Source: Carnegiea gigantea (lineage: Eukaryota; Streptophyta; Magnoliopsida; Caryophyllales; Cactaceae). From it: a stretch of DNA of 64,000 bases. The DNA lies in the NCBI GenBank assembly GCA_029747015.1, contig JAKOGI010000354.1:217501-281500 (forward strand), written 5' to 3'. A program made the translations under genes and the position numbers. This document shows positions 1 through 12,400 of this stretch, in pieces (the stretch's first letter is position 1; each line of letters begins with the position of its first letter). The notes below the pieces were generated by a model, which saw only the letters and a list, made by a program, of their open reading frames with translations, did not search any database and was not told where the DNA came from.

Positions 1-40
1 AATTAAGACCTTTTATATTCCAGCTACATATTCTATCCAT
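1..40 (-). CDS. LINE ORF2, first codons (endonuclease-reverse transcriptase), runs off the left edge
   Basis: The minus strand has an ATG at 40-38 followed by MDRICSWNIKGLN. This matches the usual opening of the APE-type endonuclease domain of plant non-LTR retrotransposon ORF2 (a WN-x-x-GLN motif near the N terminus). The ORF1 stop codon lies inside the same octamer, ATGGATAG, so the two frames overlap by 8 nt. Such an overlap fits re-initiation after ORF1. Only 13 codons are in the window, so the endonuclease and reverse transcriptase cannot be judged. Confidence 0.7.
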   Translation of the reverse strand, partial: MDRICSWNIKGLN

Positions 41-825
41 GGGGAGGGAAGACCTCCTTTTGTATGCTATTTGATGTGCTTCCTTGTAGCTCTTGCAGAG
101 GCTCAAAAGGGTTCTGGAGCCTCATGATATCTGATTCTCTTTCAGGGCTAGGGAACATTCTGGTTATTGGTCTTCTAACTGTAATGAACCCCTCTGTATC
201 TGGCTTTAGGTTTTGGATGCCAACTTCATTTTTTGCACCCTGTGGCTGAGTGCCTCCCTTATCCCTTGGCACATCTGACTGATTCTAGACTTCTCTCCAC
301 TCCTTCCTAGTTTTGGCCTTATTTCTACATTCCTCCTCAAGGTGGCCAAACATTTTGCAGTGATTGCATTTGAGAGGTTTCCACTCATACTCCACTCTCA
401 ATCTGACCACAATATCCTGATCATTGACAAAGTCAACAAACTCAGGGAAAGAGCCTCCTACTGGAATGTCAATCAAGAGCCTGGCATAACTAAGCCTAGT
501 CTTCTCCATTGTGTGCTTATCTGTTTTAATGGGTATCCCTAAGGTACTTCCCAACTTACTAAGGCTGGCCATTCCCCAAAACTTGATGTCCAGGTCAAGG
601 AGTCTACCCCAGATGGGAAGAGAGGTAATAGTTTCAGTGTTGATGTCCATCTCTTGATTCCAAGGCTTTATCAATAGTGGTTTATTGTCAAAATAGTAAA
701 CTCCTTTTTGCACCACTATTAGTTGATTAGCAAGGCTATTAAAGCGAACTATGTAGACCCCTTTCCTCACTAAACATATCTTATCTATGTTAAGGAATTT
801 CCAGATTCTTTTCAAATACCCTTCC

Positions 826-827
<2 letters not shown>
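33..827 (-). pseudogene. LINE ORF1: DUF4283-type domain with CCHC zinc knuckle
   Basis: This is the nucleic-acid-binding ORF1 of a plant LINE. Reading the minus strand from the ATG at 827-825, the N-terminal ~120 residues match the DUF4283 pattern ([13 protein letters not shown], then [13 protein letters not shown], then LPIWGRL). A CX2CX4HX4C knuckle, [14 protein letters not shown], follows at about 372-331. An in-frame TAG at 287-285 breaks the frame, and the same frame then continues to a TAG at 35-33. Upstream of the ATG the sequence is pure microsatellite, so the true N terminus is probably lost: DUF4283 normally has further residues before this point. The longer open frame through the repeat encodes only HTHT/YIYI runs and is not protein. 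Family assignment is secure; activity is excluded by the stop. Confidence 0.8.
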
Positions 828-1104
<277 letters not shown>

Positions 1105-1538
1105 GGTTGTAGTTGCACTTGGCAATGAGTTTAAAATGCTACATAGACACTTGATAGGTAGAAAACCAGCAACCTGCAATTATAAAAGTGTAAAGTTCAA
1201 TGAATATTAAAAAATTAAATAGTTTAACTTATTATAATATATTACTACGTAGTTATATAATGAGGATGCTATATATATAATCTATACTATTATAATAGCA
1301 ATCTTTACAAAACCCTAAAATGGTGCAACGAGAGTGATTGTCGGGATTTGCTGTAATCTTAACCATAAAAATTATTTATGCATTAAATCCAAGTCGTTGA
1401 TTTTAAAGTTAAGATATTTCTTTATTTTATTTAAAAAATCCCTCATGATTTCGGATATACATGATAAAAGATAGATGATAATCCAATTATTTAGAAAAAA
1501 AAAATTAGGCAATTATATTTATTCATTAAATCTAATCC

Positions 1539-1543
<5 letters not shown>

Positions 1544-1606
<63 letters not shown>
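1544..1606. repeat. (AT)n microsatellite
   Basis: A pure AT dinucleotide run of ~63 bp inside the outer Helitron-like element. Confidence 0.95.
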
Positions 1607-1608
<2 letters not shown>

Positions 1609-1739
1609 CGTAATAGCAATCTCTTTATAACCACTGTTTCCTGCTGTAAGGGTGAATTTCGGAGCTTTGCAAACTTTCAGTCGTTGATTAAATTGAACAA
1701 ATCTATGATCTACCATTGATTAAAACAAAATAGAAGTAT

Positions 1740-2995
1740 TTTCTTCATGGCAGAAAAAAGAGACTAATTACTTTTACAGCTTTATTCCACATCTCCATGT
1801 CTCTTAGAATTCTACTAATGGGCCACACCTGTCCACGTCGTCATTATATCTCTCCACATTTCTTTCTCTCTCCACAACTCACATTACCTACCCTCTATGA
1901 AAAAGGTTTCTTAAATTTTCCTATAAATCTTGATCGATTGTGAACATTTTTGCCTTTGGGAATCACTTCTCGGGTTGTTTTTTACCCCAATTTTCTTTGA
2001 TGGGTTCTTTTAATTCTTCAGAAGATGAATTTTTCGATTTTAGACTAATTTGTGGCGGGTTTTTTGTGATACAGAACTACTAGGAGGTTATAGGAAAAGC
2101 AGGTATGGATGCCATGGCAACGATCATGGAGGCTATGTTTCTTGTCCATTGTTCATCCATAGCCATAAGCTTTTTTCCCTTTTTCTTTTGTTCTTTAAAA
2201 TTGTTGGCTCCTTGAAGTTCCTAGGCTCATAGCAAACTCAAGTAAGCCAGAATTATTTATGAGTTCAAATTAGTTCAATTATGGTTGTGAGTTTGTTTGG
2301 TATAAAATCATTTCCCACTCCCTCTACTTTCTTCATATGTTCCTAACTTCCTTCAATTGTTTTGGAAAAATTGAATTAAATTGCGTTATTTGAGTTTTGA
2401 ATTTGCTAAAGTCTCACGAGTTACGACCACCAGTTGTGTATAGGTTCAAATTACTTTCACTGTGAGGTGCTTGCTGCCTTTTCATTAAAGTCTTCCATTG
2501 ACATTTACATATTTATGTCTAATGTGCTTACAGGGAATTGTTACTAGAATGAATGATGTAGATATATTGGTGAACACAAATAGAGTCCCCTCTATAAGGT
2601 ATGTTGTCCAACTAATGATCCTCTGGTGTATGACAAATCTAGCAAGTTAACTGACCATATTACGTGGAGGAGCCTCTTGGCTTCGATAAATTCCCCTAGT
2701 TAAGGGGAGTTTGTATATATGAGACCTTGAACTCAATAAACCAAAAGTGAAAATTTTTAAGGAGCTCTTGGTAGCTATTGGGCCAAAGACACTTTGGTTA
2801 AATAAGACTTCTCTAATTACAAAATGTAATGTTGATAATGCTCATTGTGATTGATGAATACACTTACATTATTCATAATGTTAATATGTTGATAGAACTT
2901 TTTTCATTTTCAGATCTGGATGATGCTCTTTATTCTCTCAATTCCAGATTTCCAGCATGCTGCCCAACACCCTAAAACTACCAAGGAAACATATT
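1740..2995 (+). pseudogene. Exon-like gene fragment, possibly captured by the Helitron
   Basis: The base composition and texture change here from AT-rich repeat to gene-like DNA. There is a pyrimidine-rich 5'-UTR-like stretch (about 1840-2000). A GT...AG-bounded exon-like segment at ~2533-2598 reads GIVTRMNDVDILVNTNRVPS and ends at GTATG. A second follows a TTTTCAG at ~2914 and reads DLDDALYSLNSRFPACCPTP before a stop. I do not recognise the protein. Position between Helitron-like ends suggests capture, but an independent decayed host gene is equally possible. Confidence 0.35.
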
Positions 2996-3476
2996 TATTA
3001 ATTGTTAAATATTTGAATATCTACACAGTATTCTCATTCCCAATTTCTCAGTTTACTCTAATCAATGTGAATGAAAACACTTTTTACTTTTGGGTTGGGG
3101 GGTGTTTCTTGACTCAAATTTGTTAAGCTCTTTGGCCACATTTTCACAATATATGTTTCAAAAGCTAGAGTAAATGAGGTTAGCTAATCTTAAGATGTAA
3201 CTTTCAATCTTCAAGAGGGGTATGGTAACCATCATATTTCTTTTATTTATTTGGTTAAAAATTTTCCCCCCACTAATTTTGGTGTTTTCCTTTTCATCTC
3301 ACAAGTCATCTTCCTCCTCATCTTAAAACTCTATAACTTGCTATACAATTTTTTTGCAACTGGCAATCATTTCTCTCTTTCGTTCTTTAGGGTAATGCCT
3401 TGAAGTGGTTAGTTGGGTTGTTATTTTTTTTAGTAATCTTATCATTTGGTATATTGCTTCTTTTTTGATAGAATTA

Positions 3477-4981
3477 TCTATACTACACTAATTGAAATCT
3501 TTTGAAAACCTAAAATATTGTAACGAAAGTGATTTGTAGGATTTGATGTAATATCAGCCACAAAAATTATTTATTCATTATATCTAAATCGTAGACCTTA
3601 AAGTCAAAAAAATCCCTTTATTTTTGTTTTTAAAAAATTCCCCTATGAGTTCCTATACACATGATAAATGATAGACGATAATCTTATTATCCAGGGGAGA
3701 AACCTAGATAGTTATATTTATTCATTAAATCTAAATTATGAATTTTAAAGTTTAAAAACAAGCTACCTCATCCAAATAAAATACCCCTTTATTTTTATTT
3801 TTTTAAAAATCCATCATAATTTCAGTTATATATGATAACAGATATGTGATAATTCTATCGTCTAAAAAAACAAGCAGTTCAACAAAAAAAGTGATAATCT
3901 TTGAAAAATCCTAATGCTGTAACAGGAGTGATTTGTGAGATTTTGTTTAATCCCAGCCATAGAGATCATTTATTCATTGAATTTGAGTCATCGATTATAA
4001 AGTTAGGATATCCTTTTATTCTTATTTTTTTAAAAATTTCCATGATTTAGGATATATATGGTAAAAGATAGACGATAATCCTATTATTTAAGGGGAATAA
4101 ATATAAGCAGTTATATTTATTCATTAGATCTAAAATATAGATTTTAAAATTAGAAGCTTACCTTATCTAAGTAAAATACACATTTATTTTTATTTTTTTG
4201 AAAAAATTTCCTCATATTTGCGATTATGTGTGTGATAAATGATATATGATAATTATATTATCTAAAATAAAAAATTCAAAGTAGTTAAAAAACATGGTAA
4301 TATTTGGAAAACCCTAAAATGCTGCAACAAGAGTGATTTGCGAGATCAGGTGTAATCTCAGCCATAAAAATTAGCTATCTATTAAACCTAATCCGTCGAA
4401 TGACTCGAGTCTATATCTTTAAAAAATGTACTTTATCTCGATAAAACATCTCTTTATTATTATTTTTTAAAAAGTACCCATAATTTTAGTTATAAATGTA
4501 ATAAAGGAAAGATGATAATCATGTTATCTAAGGAATACTTATGTATTAAATCTAAGTCATTGATTCTATATCTTTAAAAAAAACGTACTTTCTCCAAATG
4601 AAACATCTATTTACTTAAAAAATGATTTTTGCACATGTACAAGAAGAGAAACTGGAGTTTTCACCATCTACTTGCTCTACTCAATAACTTATCATCATGT
4701 CATTTACCACAATATTTATCTTCCTATATATTAGCATCATATGTTTCTACATTATTAATCTTACTTACTATGTACAAAGCGAAACCCATACTGAAAGTTG
4801 GTATTTGCTATGTGTATAGTTGATAACCTTTTTTTTTTTTTCAATAGCTATTTATCATCTTATCTTTTCTAAGCCATAATATCAATTACATATGTGGTGG
4901 TAATTTCTTAATTTTTTCAATAATAGATATGTTTAAAGTTCTATTTTATCATACACCGTGCATAGCATGGGTCTATACTAG
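3477..4981 (+). mobile_element. Helitron-like element, inner copy, with internal tandem repeats
   Basis: A second TCTATACTA after an A at 3477 and the CTAG terminus at 4981 define a 1.5-kb non-autonomous Helitron. Nearly all of it is a diverged tandem repeat of ~400 bp. It has no coding capacity. The boundaries are typical, and the hairpin before CTAG is clear. Confidence 0.65.
3504..4620 (+). repeat. ~400-bp tandem repeat, about 2.8 units
   Basis: Units start near 3504, 3903 and 4308. Each opens with an AAACCCTAAAAT-like stretch, then GCTGCAACAAGAGTGATTTG, and carries TTATTTATTCATTAAATCTA and a GATAATC-TTATCTA motif. A partial, separate unit lies at 1311-1540. Spacing is 399 and 405 bp. By eye, units differ by roughly 15-25 percent, so the array is old. 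Confidence 0.8.
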
Positions 4982-5319
4982 TTATGTATAATGAGGATGC
5001 AACTGTGAAGGGTGAAATATCAGAGTTCAATCAATATAATAGCCTTTATAATTTTCATGAGGATACTACATAATCTGATTATTAAATAATATTTTCGTTT
5101 CTTACTAATAACAAGGTATACAATGCTAAGAAAAAGGGATCCTTTTTGGGAGCATGCAGTTGCGTTGAATAATAAATTTCAATGTAACTAGTTAATTACT
5201 GTAAGACTGTCTACTCTAGTGGTATTACACGATTGGAATTTCATCCTTCTAGGCTTAAAGGAAACAACATGTAGGTTTGTACTCAAGTAACAGATGATGT
5301 CCGAGTAAAAGCATTTATA
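4982..5319. other. No gene seen
   Basis: AT-rich sequence between the Helitron 3' end and the hAT remnant. The first 20 bp resemble the DNA just left of the outer Helitron end (1251-1270). Nothing else recognised. Confidence 0.6.
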
Positions 5320-6980
5320 GTGGTGGGAACTAGTGCGAAAAAAGTTAAAAGTGAGGCTAGTACTACATCTTTTGCTGAAAACTTTGGAGCTTCAATGGGT
5401 TTTGGAGGGAACATTCTTCTTCTTTTGGATTTCCCAGTATGTCTAATGCTCCCCCTTTTTTTTAAGGGTAAAGGGGGTATACATCAAACTACTATTCTTG
5501 ATTTGCTGAAGAAGATGGTCAAAAGTGATGTGGACAAATTGCTTGCTAAATTATTTGTTTTGAACAACATTTCATTTAATGTTGTACAAACACAATTATT
5601 CATTGACCATGGGAAAGCCTTATATGAGTTATTGGAACTACTTATAAGCTGCCTAGTTTCTCTATTTTGAGAACAAAACTCATTCTTGAAGCTAAAGAGG
5701 AGGTTGATGAGTATGTTGAGAAGGTAAAGAAATCTTGGAAGAAAACTGGTTGTACCATAATGCCTGGTACTAGAAGTGATATCAAATGGTGATGTTATAT
5801 AAATTTTGTTACATATTCTCCAGGTGTTGCTACATTTTTACAATCTGTTCAGATCTCTAAAGAGAGAAAGACTCGTCATTCGCTTAAGGACTTGTGTTCT
5901 AAGGTTATCGCATCTCCTCAATGGAAAGCCTTAGAGTATAGTAAGACCTTTGAAGAGAAAAGAGTCACTCATATTATTCAAAATCATGACTTTGGATCAC
6001 AAGCAAGAGATGTCACAGCTCTTAAAGCCTTTTGTTCGAATTCTGCGTTTGGTTGATGGTGATGGATCTACCTTTGGATACTTACACCAAGCAATGGAGA
6101 TAGCTAGGAGATCGATTGAGTTTTATCTTCTTTTAATGAAGAGAAATATGGTCATGTAAAGACATTGTTGAAGAAGAGGCGCAATGACAATATAATCACC
6201 TCACTCCATGTCACCGCTGCTTTTCTTAATCCAGCTTACATGCTCAATGACTCTTTTAGAGAAAGTTAGGAGATGAAGCAAGGTATTCATTATATATTTA
6301 AAAATTTAGTTGTAGAGGATGAGAAACAAGTCTTGATGGAGCAGGTGCAACTCTATTGCATGACGTATGCCTCTTTGTTACATCGTCAGCAAGAGCTATG
6401 TTAAAAACATCTCATCTGCGTAAATATCTACTATTTACCTTTTCTCTGTAATTAATTTATTTCGTATTTCTCAATCCTTTTCTACTTTTAATACATACTT
6501 ATTTTTTTAATAAAGGGATATGGTGGGATTATTGTGGCAATGTTCTTCATGTGGTTAAAAGACATGCCATCCGTGTTTTGAGGCAGCCTTATAGTTTCTC
6601 TTCGTGTGAGCCCAACGCAGTGCATTTGAAGCAGTCCAAACCAAAAAGAGAAATAGGCTATCTCCTACAATGTTAGGGACTTTGGTTTATGTGAGAATAA
6701 ATTCGATGATGATGGAGAATTTTCACCATAAAGAAGTGGAAGACATGAAGCCTATGGATCTAGATAAACTCCAGGATTAGCCCAATTGTGAGGAGGATGT
6801 GGAACCTAACATCAACGAAGCGGTAAATGTAGAAGAAGAGCAGAGGTAAATTCAGAAGATGAGCTAAGCATTACCAATAAAAACAGTGGCACCTGTAGCT
6901 TGGAATCAAATTGTTTAACTATTGATGATAACGATGCGGATGACTTCCAGTTCGTCACTTATGATGAAGTTGGATTTGAC
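5320..6980 (+). pseudogene. hAT-superfamily transposase remnant (DUF659 / dimerisation domain)
   Basis: Plant hAT transposases of the DUF659 type move DNA by cut-and-paste. Here the pieces appear in the right order in shifting frames. An N-terminal DUF659-like piece (5320-5670) has LDLLKKMVKSDVDKLLAK. The piece with GCTIMPGTRSD near 5750 corresponds to the family's GCTIMSDGW motif. A middle piece at 5990-6130 reads LLKPFVRILRLVDGDGS. The C-terminal dimerisation piece near 6520-6640 starts WWDYCGNVLHVVKRHAIRVL. At least four frameshifts or stops separate them. No BED zinc finger or terminal repeats were found, so only the body survives. Confidence 0.75.
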
Positions 6981-7959
6981 CGTGGCTCTTATCATTTCCA
7001 ATACCTTTTTTTCAGTACTTAAATATTGACATGATATTATTAGGCTTCAGATGTATAAGATAGTAATTTATTTTTCGATCATATGGAAATTTGACTTCCA
7101 ATATGTGAAATTTGTTCTTTTCTAAATGGATATTGGTGTTTGATTTGGATGATAGATTATATGACTTAATCATAGTTGTAGAATTATAGTTACATATCTT
7201 ATTACCAAATCAAACTATATGAATAATATGCAAAAGTAAAAAAAATAGGTATTGTATTTTGGGGCCGAATTTTTGCGAAGGCAACCCTATAAAACACATA
7301 TAGATCACTATCTATTTAATAAAAGTCAACATTTTTTCGACAAATATTTGACCGTATTTTGCACAATTTCGCCGAATAATAAGCTTATCGTATTTTTTAC
7401 GTTTAATTCGCATACCATATTTAACTAACATTGGCGTCTCTCGCTCTTGAAGCGTTTCTATCAAGTTTTATCTATGTCGTTAGCTTGTGTTGGGTGGGAT
7501 GTTAATTGATTGCAAGATTATAACAAGCATCAATCCTTCAAATCTAAAATCTATAATAGATGAATCTTTTTAATGAGAAGACTATATAAGATATGCGTGT
7601 CTAATTGTTGGAAGCTATAGTACGAAATAATGATTCAGAAGAAGAGGAGTATTCACAAGAGTTCCAATTAGTTTTCCTCATCTAAAGATTTATTTTATTA
7701 TCTTAGTTATGAATTTGTTTAAATGTCATGCTTATTATAGATATCATATGAACTTCAATTAATGAATTCTTCCTTCACTTTCAAAACGATCTAAAGATAA
7801 ATTTAAATGTTATCTTGAACTTAAATCTACTTAATTAATAATGCAAAATCTTTAAATTTTAGAAGCCAAAAAAAAAAGTGGTAAATTCGAAATACAATTG
7901 TAATACCTTCAATAATAGATCATAAAGATAATGCTAATCTTTAAAATTTGTGATAGTTT
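6981..7959. other. No gene seen
   Basis: AT-rich intergenic sequence without a convincing frame, repeat or terminal signature. Confidence 0.6.
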
Positions 7960-8210
7960 CACTACAAAGATGCATGCTATTTTCGATGGGTAACGGAATT
8001 TCCGATGGATTTTTTGATTGGAATATGAAATTTCCAATGGGTTTTCCTACAGGAATTTTGACATGATTGCTATTTCCACGAAAAATGGCAGTTTTCCGAC
8101 AATGAGATTCGTGACAGAATTTTCAAAAATCCGATCGGAAAATCCTTTTGGCAATTAATATTCTGATGGGATTCAGTCCGAAATTTCGTTTGAATAGGGA
8201 TGTTAAGAAT
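7960..8210 (+). mobile_element. CACTA (En/Spm)-like terminal fragment
   Basis: CACTACAAAGATG at 7960 resembles the conserved CACTA terminus. It is followed by ~240 bp rich in TTTCCGATGG, TTTTCCGAC and ATCCGATCGGAAA motifs on both strands, the usual subterminal transposase-binding motifs of this superfamily. A possible matching end, TGTAGTG near 8304, has no matching 3-bp duplication, so only one end is called. Confidence 0.5.
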
Positions 8211-8512
8211 TATATTAGAACTACAATAGCTCAATATAGAGTTCATAATAATAAAGTAACTTTTACAAACTAAGGCATTCTTTTTCCTCTTTAAACTTTG
8301 AGATGTAGTGCTGAATAAGGTAACTAACTAGTCACTAGAAGCTTTTAATTTGAATTAAACATAAGACACTAGAATTTTTGCTTGGAGTCAAATTAAAGAA
8401 ATCTACTCCTCCAATGAATTATATTCGTTGCCACAAAAAAAGAATTAAACTCGGTACCTGTGCAAGGAAATTTCTTTATTTGCACCAAAAAAGAAAAAAA
8501 GAAATTTTCTTT

Positions 8513-8852
8513 GGCCCTGTTTGGCGAACAGCTGTTAGCTATTTGTATTAAGTGTTAGTTGTTAGCTATTTGAGTTAGCTGTTTGTATTAGCTGTTTGAA
8601 TTAGCCGTTTGTTAAAAAACTGTTTGGTTTAACAAAGTTGTGAGACAAAAAGCTAATTCTTCAAAAAGCTCTTCAAAAAAGCTCATGGAATTAGCCTTTT
8701 CAAATTAGCTTTTTGGACCAAAAAAGCTCTTTTAAAAAGTTCTTTCACCAAACACCCAAATTAGCTTTTTCACTTGGTCAAAAAGCTAATTTTGGTCAAA
8801 AAAGCTCTTTTTGGCCAAAAAGTTCTTCAAAAAGCTATTTGCCAAACAGGGC
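8513..8852. mobile_element. hAT-type MITE with GGCCCTGTTTGGC ends
   Basis: The left end GGCCCTGTTTGGC and right end GCCAAACAGGGC are inverted copies over 12 bp. The ~340-bp body is filled with AGCTAATT/AAAAAGCTC and GTTAGCTATTTG motifs, which makes the halves partly complementary. It has no coding capacity. This layout is typical of the abundant GCCCTGTTTGG plant MITEs. No clear 8-bp target duplication remains. Confidence 0.8.
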
Positions 8853-10830
8853 GATTTATACCCGTTTTTCGCTAAACAAATTGTACTTAGTGTGCTATCC
8901 ACAACAGTAAATAAAATTTCCTACATAGATTTGATTTGAACAATACTATTGATAGTTCAAATTTCATCTATCCACTGTCATGGGAAAAAATGAAAATGAA
9001 AAATAACGAAGAAGAAAGCATATAAGAAAATATGATAGCTAGCAAACAAGTAGTTTCGTTAATACATGAAAATAGGATACCTGGAGAATAGACATAATTA
9101 AGATGGAAAATAGCGAACGATTTATTGATATTAAGGTAACAACCTAACATGAAAACTTAGGCCAACTTTTTATTATTCATGATATTCACCTAAGTTGAAA
9201 AGACTTCTAGTATTTGCTGGACTTCGACCTCCTAAGCTCCACTCTCTCCTCCCTCACAATACACATGCCAACAGTTGAACGAATAACTATATGTTTGCCG
9301 CTCATATTTCTATAAAGTAACTTGTGTGGATTGTCAAAAAGTTTTTGATGAAAATGGCATTCTTGCTCAAACATTTTCTCAAGAGTGTCAAGCCTTCCAT
9401 ATCTAGTTGGAAGCTTCCCCAACGTCCTGCGAACTCATGTTTTCACTTTAAATCAAATGTTGTATCAATAAATGAACTTGAGTCAAGTCTCAAACATGAT
9501 TTTTCTTTTCGTTAGGAGCTATTTCTAATAATCAAAGAAAAACCAAGTGAAAAAAAAAAAAAAAACCAGTGAAAGTGATGTGCTTCTTTGTGAAATAATA
9601 AAAGGAGGGAAAAGAATATAATACTTTGTATCGGTACTGAATTTTCCCTCCAAATTGCCCGCCTCCAAGCATTTGGGATGACCGTTTATATTTTAGATTT
9701 CCCTACATTGCGATTGGAGATCAATAATAATGTGTTTTCATTTCTAAGTATTCTCTATCTACTCCATCTCTCTAGTATGCCTTATTTATTACCCTGATAT
9801 ATTTTGATAAATATACTCCTAAAGTATAACGATAACATATTTATATATATAGTGCTCAAACAATTTAGTAATTTTCTTTTACTTGTTAAAATTTTATGTC
9901 TAAGATTTAAGTGAGTTAGACCAATACAATGAGAAAATAAAAACATGCTTAAATACCTATATGCTAATCATCAATATTTTTGATGAACAGTATGTTTCAA
10001 CTTACTATCATTTCTTCCAATTTTCCTTAACCTCTATTCTCTCCTTTTATAGGCATTTTGACTTCTCTACTATATCTGTCCTCTCTTGTACCAAAAACTA
10101 TGGCCAATTAGCTAGTGCTAGTTCTAATTGCTGTTGTTGTTATTATTGTTCTAGTAGTAGTAGCAATGATGACGATGAGGACGAGAACACCCCAATTTAC
10201 CACATTGTTATAATTATGGCATATAAGATAAAGATGCACATTTTTTTTTGTTCATAGAAATGTGAAGGGGGTAAGCAGACATGTATGAAACTTTAATATT
10301 ATTTTTTTAAATTAAAAACAAAAAACAAAAGTCTTAGATGGTTGACATATTAAATAAGTTGCTCAAAAAAAATACGAAAAGACAACTATGCTGCAAAAAT
10401 AACTTTTTTTTTTTTTTAAAGAACATAGCACAATATCTCTCATGTAGTCTACTTTGTTAGAATTACATATTTCATAACAAGTAACTACCTATTGATGGAC
10501 AAACTTGAATGCAATTAGTCTTCTTCCTCCGGATTTTAAAGAAACTCGTCACTAATGCCCTAGGACAAGATTAGGGTGCTTCTTCTATACCTTCTTTCTA
10601 CAAGTAATGGTAACATCAGTAAACCTATTTACCAACTATTCATTGATTTTATTCATGTAAGCCCTTCCAACTCTGTTTGAAAGGCTTCCTTGTCGTCTGA
10701 AATTGTGTCTAACCTTTGCTTAAGAATTTATTATCCTTTCTTTCATGTTTCAATTATTTAATTTGTTCAGCTCTAGTAGTATCATGTGACAGTAATACTA
10801 GGGTCTGGAAAGATTAGACAAATTTAAAAG
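8853..10830. other. No gene seen
   Basis: Two short open frames (9207-9422 on minus, 9961-10257 on plus) show no recognisable motif, no codon texture and no convincing flanking splice sites. Nothing else is supported. Confidence 0.55.
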
Positions 10831-10838
10831 TAACAAGA

Positions 10839-10953
10839 AGAAGAAGATGATGACGATGATCATAATAATGATGATTATGATAATGATGATAATAATCATA
10901 ACAACAATAACAACGATGATGATGATGATGATGATGATGATAATAATAATAAT
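10839..10953. repeat. Degenerate GAT/AAT trinucleotide repeat
   Basis: Runs of GAT, AAT and AAC triplets over ~115 bp. Isoleucine- or methionine-rich open frames across it are artefacts. Confidence 0.9.
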
Positions 10954-11200
10954 ATCTACCTGTGTACCAGCGTTAGAAGTTTTGAAAATACGTGGATTAT
11001 CCATTTTCTTAATTCGTACTCAGCCATGATGAACAGAATTCGTCTAGCCATTATACGCCCTATAAATAAAGTATTCTTTCCTAAAATGGATGCACTTGAA
11101 ATCCTATGATGCAAAGAATAACTTTTTAGGTGATTGATCAAATTTATCTTGTCCACTACTTACACCCCTGAATGAAGTTCCATGATTAGTATTTTAAGTT

Positions 11201-11780
11201 AGAGTTGGGCAAAGCTGATCCGATATGATTACGGATCTGAAATTGGCATGAACTTTTCAACTCATTTGATTAATGGGTTTACACGTTCAACTTATTTAAT
11301 TAAATAGATTATGTTAAGGTGGAGATTTTCGACACGAAAAAGTAGCTATTTAATCCGTTTCGCTAAATGTGTTAAAGAAGTCAACTCATTTTTTCTGTTT
11401 ATCATTTATTCGTTTACCCTTTTATTAAATAATTAAGAATACACAAATTAAAAATAAATATGAAGATACGAATTACGATAAATTAGGGGAGTTTTAGAGA
11501 GTAATTGCTTAATGTGCGATATGTAAACTTAATTTTTAATGCTATATGATTACGTATTGGGTGAAAATGTTAAAAGGATAAATGAGTAATTAGGTGACTG
11601 AACTCAACTTATTTAACTTAAACAAGTTAAGCCGTTTAACACATTTAAAAATTAAATGGGTAAAGTTAAGATTTTACAACCCGTTTAATAAACGGGTTAT
11701 GTTCAGGTTGAGAGTTTCTCAACTCATTTAAGTTTGACACGAACACAAATCCAACCCAATCTTATTTATTTCCCAACTCT
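11201..11780. mobile_element. Short TIR element with AGAGTTGGG ends
   Basis: Left end AGAGTTGGGC and right end TCCCAACTCT are inverted. The body has CAACTCATTT and AACCCGTTTAATAAACGG motifs typical of a plant hAT MITE group. The flanks ATTTTAAG (11191-11198) and ATTATAAG (11781-11788) may be a decayed 8-bp target duplication. No coding capacity. Confidence 0.6.
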
Positions 11781-12204
11781 ATTATAAGCCACTAGTTCTT
11801 CTCTTCTTGTTCAAAAGTGTAAGTGTATTGCGATTGAGTTTTTGCTAGAGAAAAAGAGATAATGCAAATAATTAGGTTCAAGGTTTTTCTTCACATTAGT
11901 TGTTTTTATAATTTAGCTATCAAATTACAAAATTTACCCTCCAGAAAAGCAAACCCAACCTTGAGAAGAATTCTTCTAGGAACAACTCACTGATATTGTA
12001 ACATCTCAGATCACACATTGAAATATTAGGGAGACATACATGGTTTATGAGTGTTATAGGAGGCTTATCAATGGCAAACACTTTCTCGTGCAAGTCTAAA
12101 TGAGGATAGCAAGTTGTTAAGGGCTACTCTTCTAGTTCTAAGATAGACTTGGTTGTTGACCAGTAGGATATTAAACAACCTAGAGTCCTTTGTGGTGGGA
12201 TACT
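11781..12204. other. No gene seen
   Basis: Unassigned sequence between the MITE and repeat X. Confidence 0.6.
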
Positions 12205-12400
12205 ATAGAAAATGTAATGAGCCAACTCAAACTACACAATACATCTTATTAACATGAGAAATGCAACAATTAGCCCCATAAGTTACAACTGCTAAGATTC
12301 AAAACTTGTAACCACTAAAACCAAAAGTGGAAAGCCTTATTGATAAACTTTGTGCTAGAAACTATATAAACTTGATATCTTTCACTCACACTAATGATGT
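12205..12400 (-). repeat. Repeat X, truncated copy X0
   Basis: About 200 bp similar to 12615-12800, 34415-34610, 44090-44280 and 45715-45900. Shared landmarks are an AATGAACCAACYYAAACCACACA-like start, ACATGAGAAAT, CAACCACTAA, and ACTAATGATGTGGGA. On the minus strand it reads like the end of a plant LTR. Confidence 0.8.

Larger units (their letters stand above)
1281..4981 (+). mobile_element. Helitron-like element, outer limits
   Basis: Plant Helitrons begin with TC (often TCTATACTA), end in CTRR after a short hairpin, insert between A and T, and leave no target duplication. The sequence TCTATACTA occurs after an A at 1281. The 3' end reads CCGTGC-ata-GCATGG, a 6-bp stem (one G-T pair), then 8 nt later CTAG at 4978-4981, followed by T. 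The internal ~400-bp repeat also starts 30 bp inside the 1281 end, which ties this end to the same family. No RepHel helicase frame is present, so it would be non-autonomous. A second 5' end lies at 3477, so the outer boundary may belong to an older, separate copy. Confidence 0.55.

Noticed and set aside
8281..8310. TGTAGTG as the second end of the CACTA-like element
   Set aside because: The inverted match to 7960 is short, and the 3-bp flanks differ.
10798..11029. Isoleucine/methionine-rich frames
   Set aside because: Translations of a GAT/AAT trinucleotide repeat.
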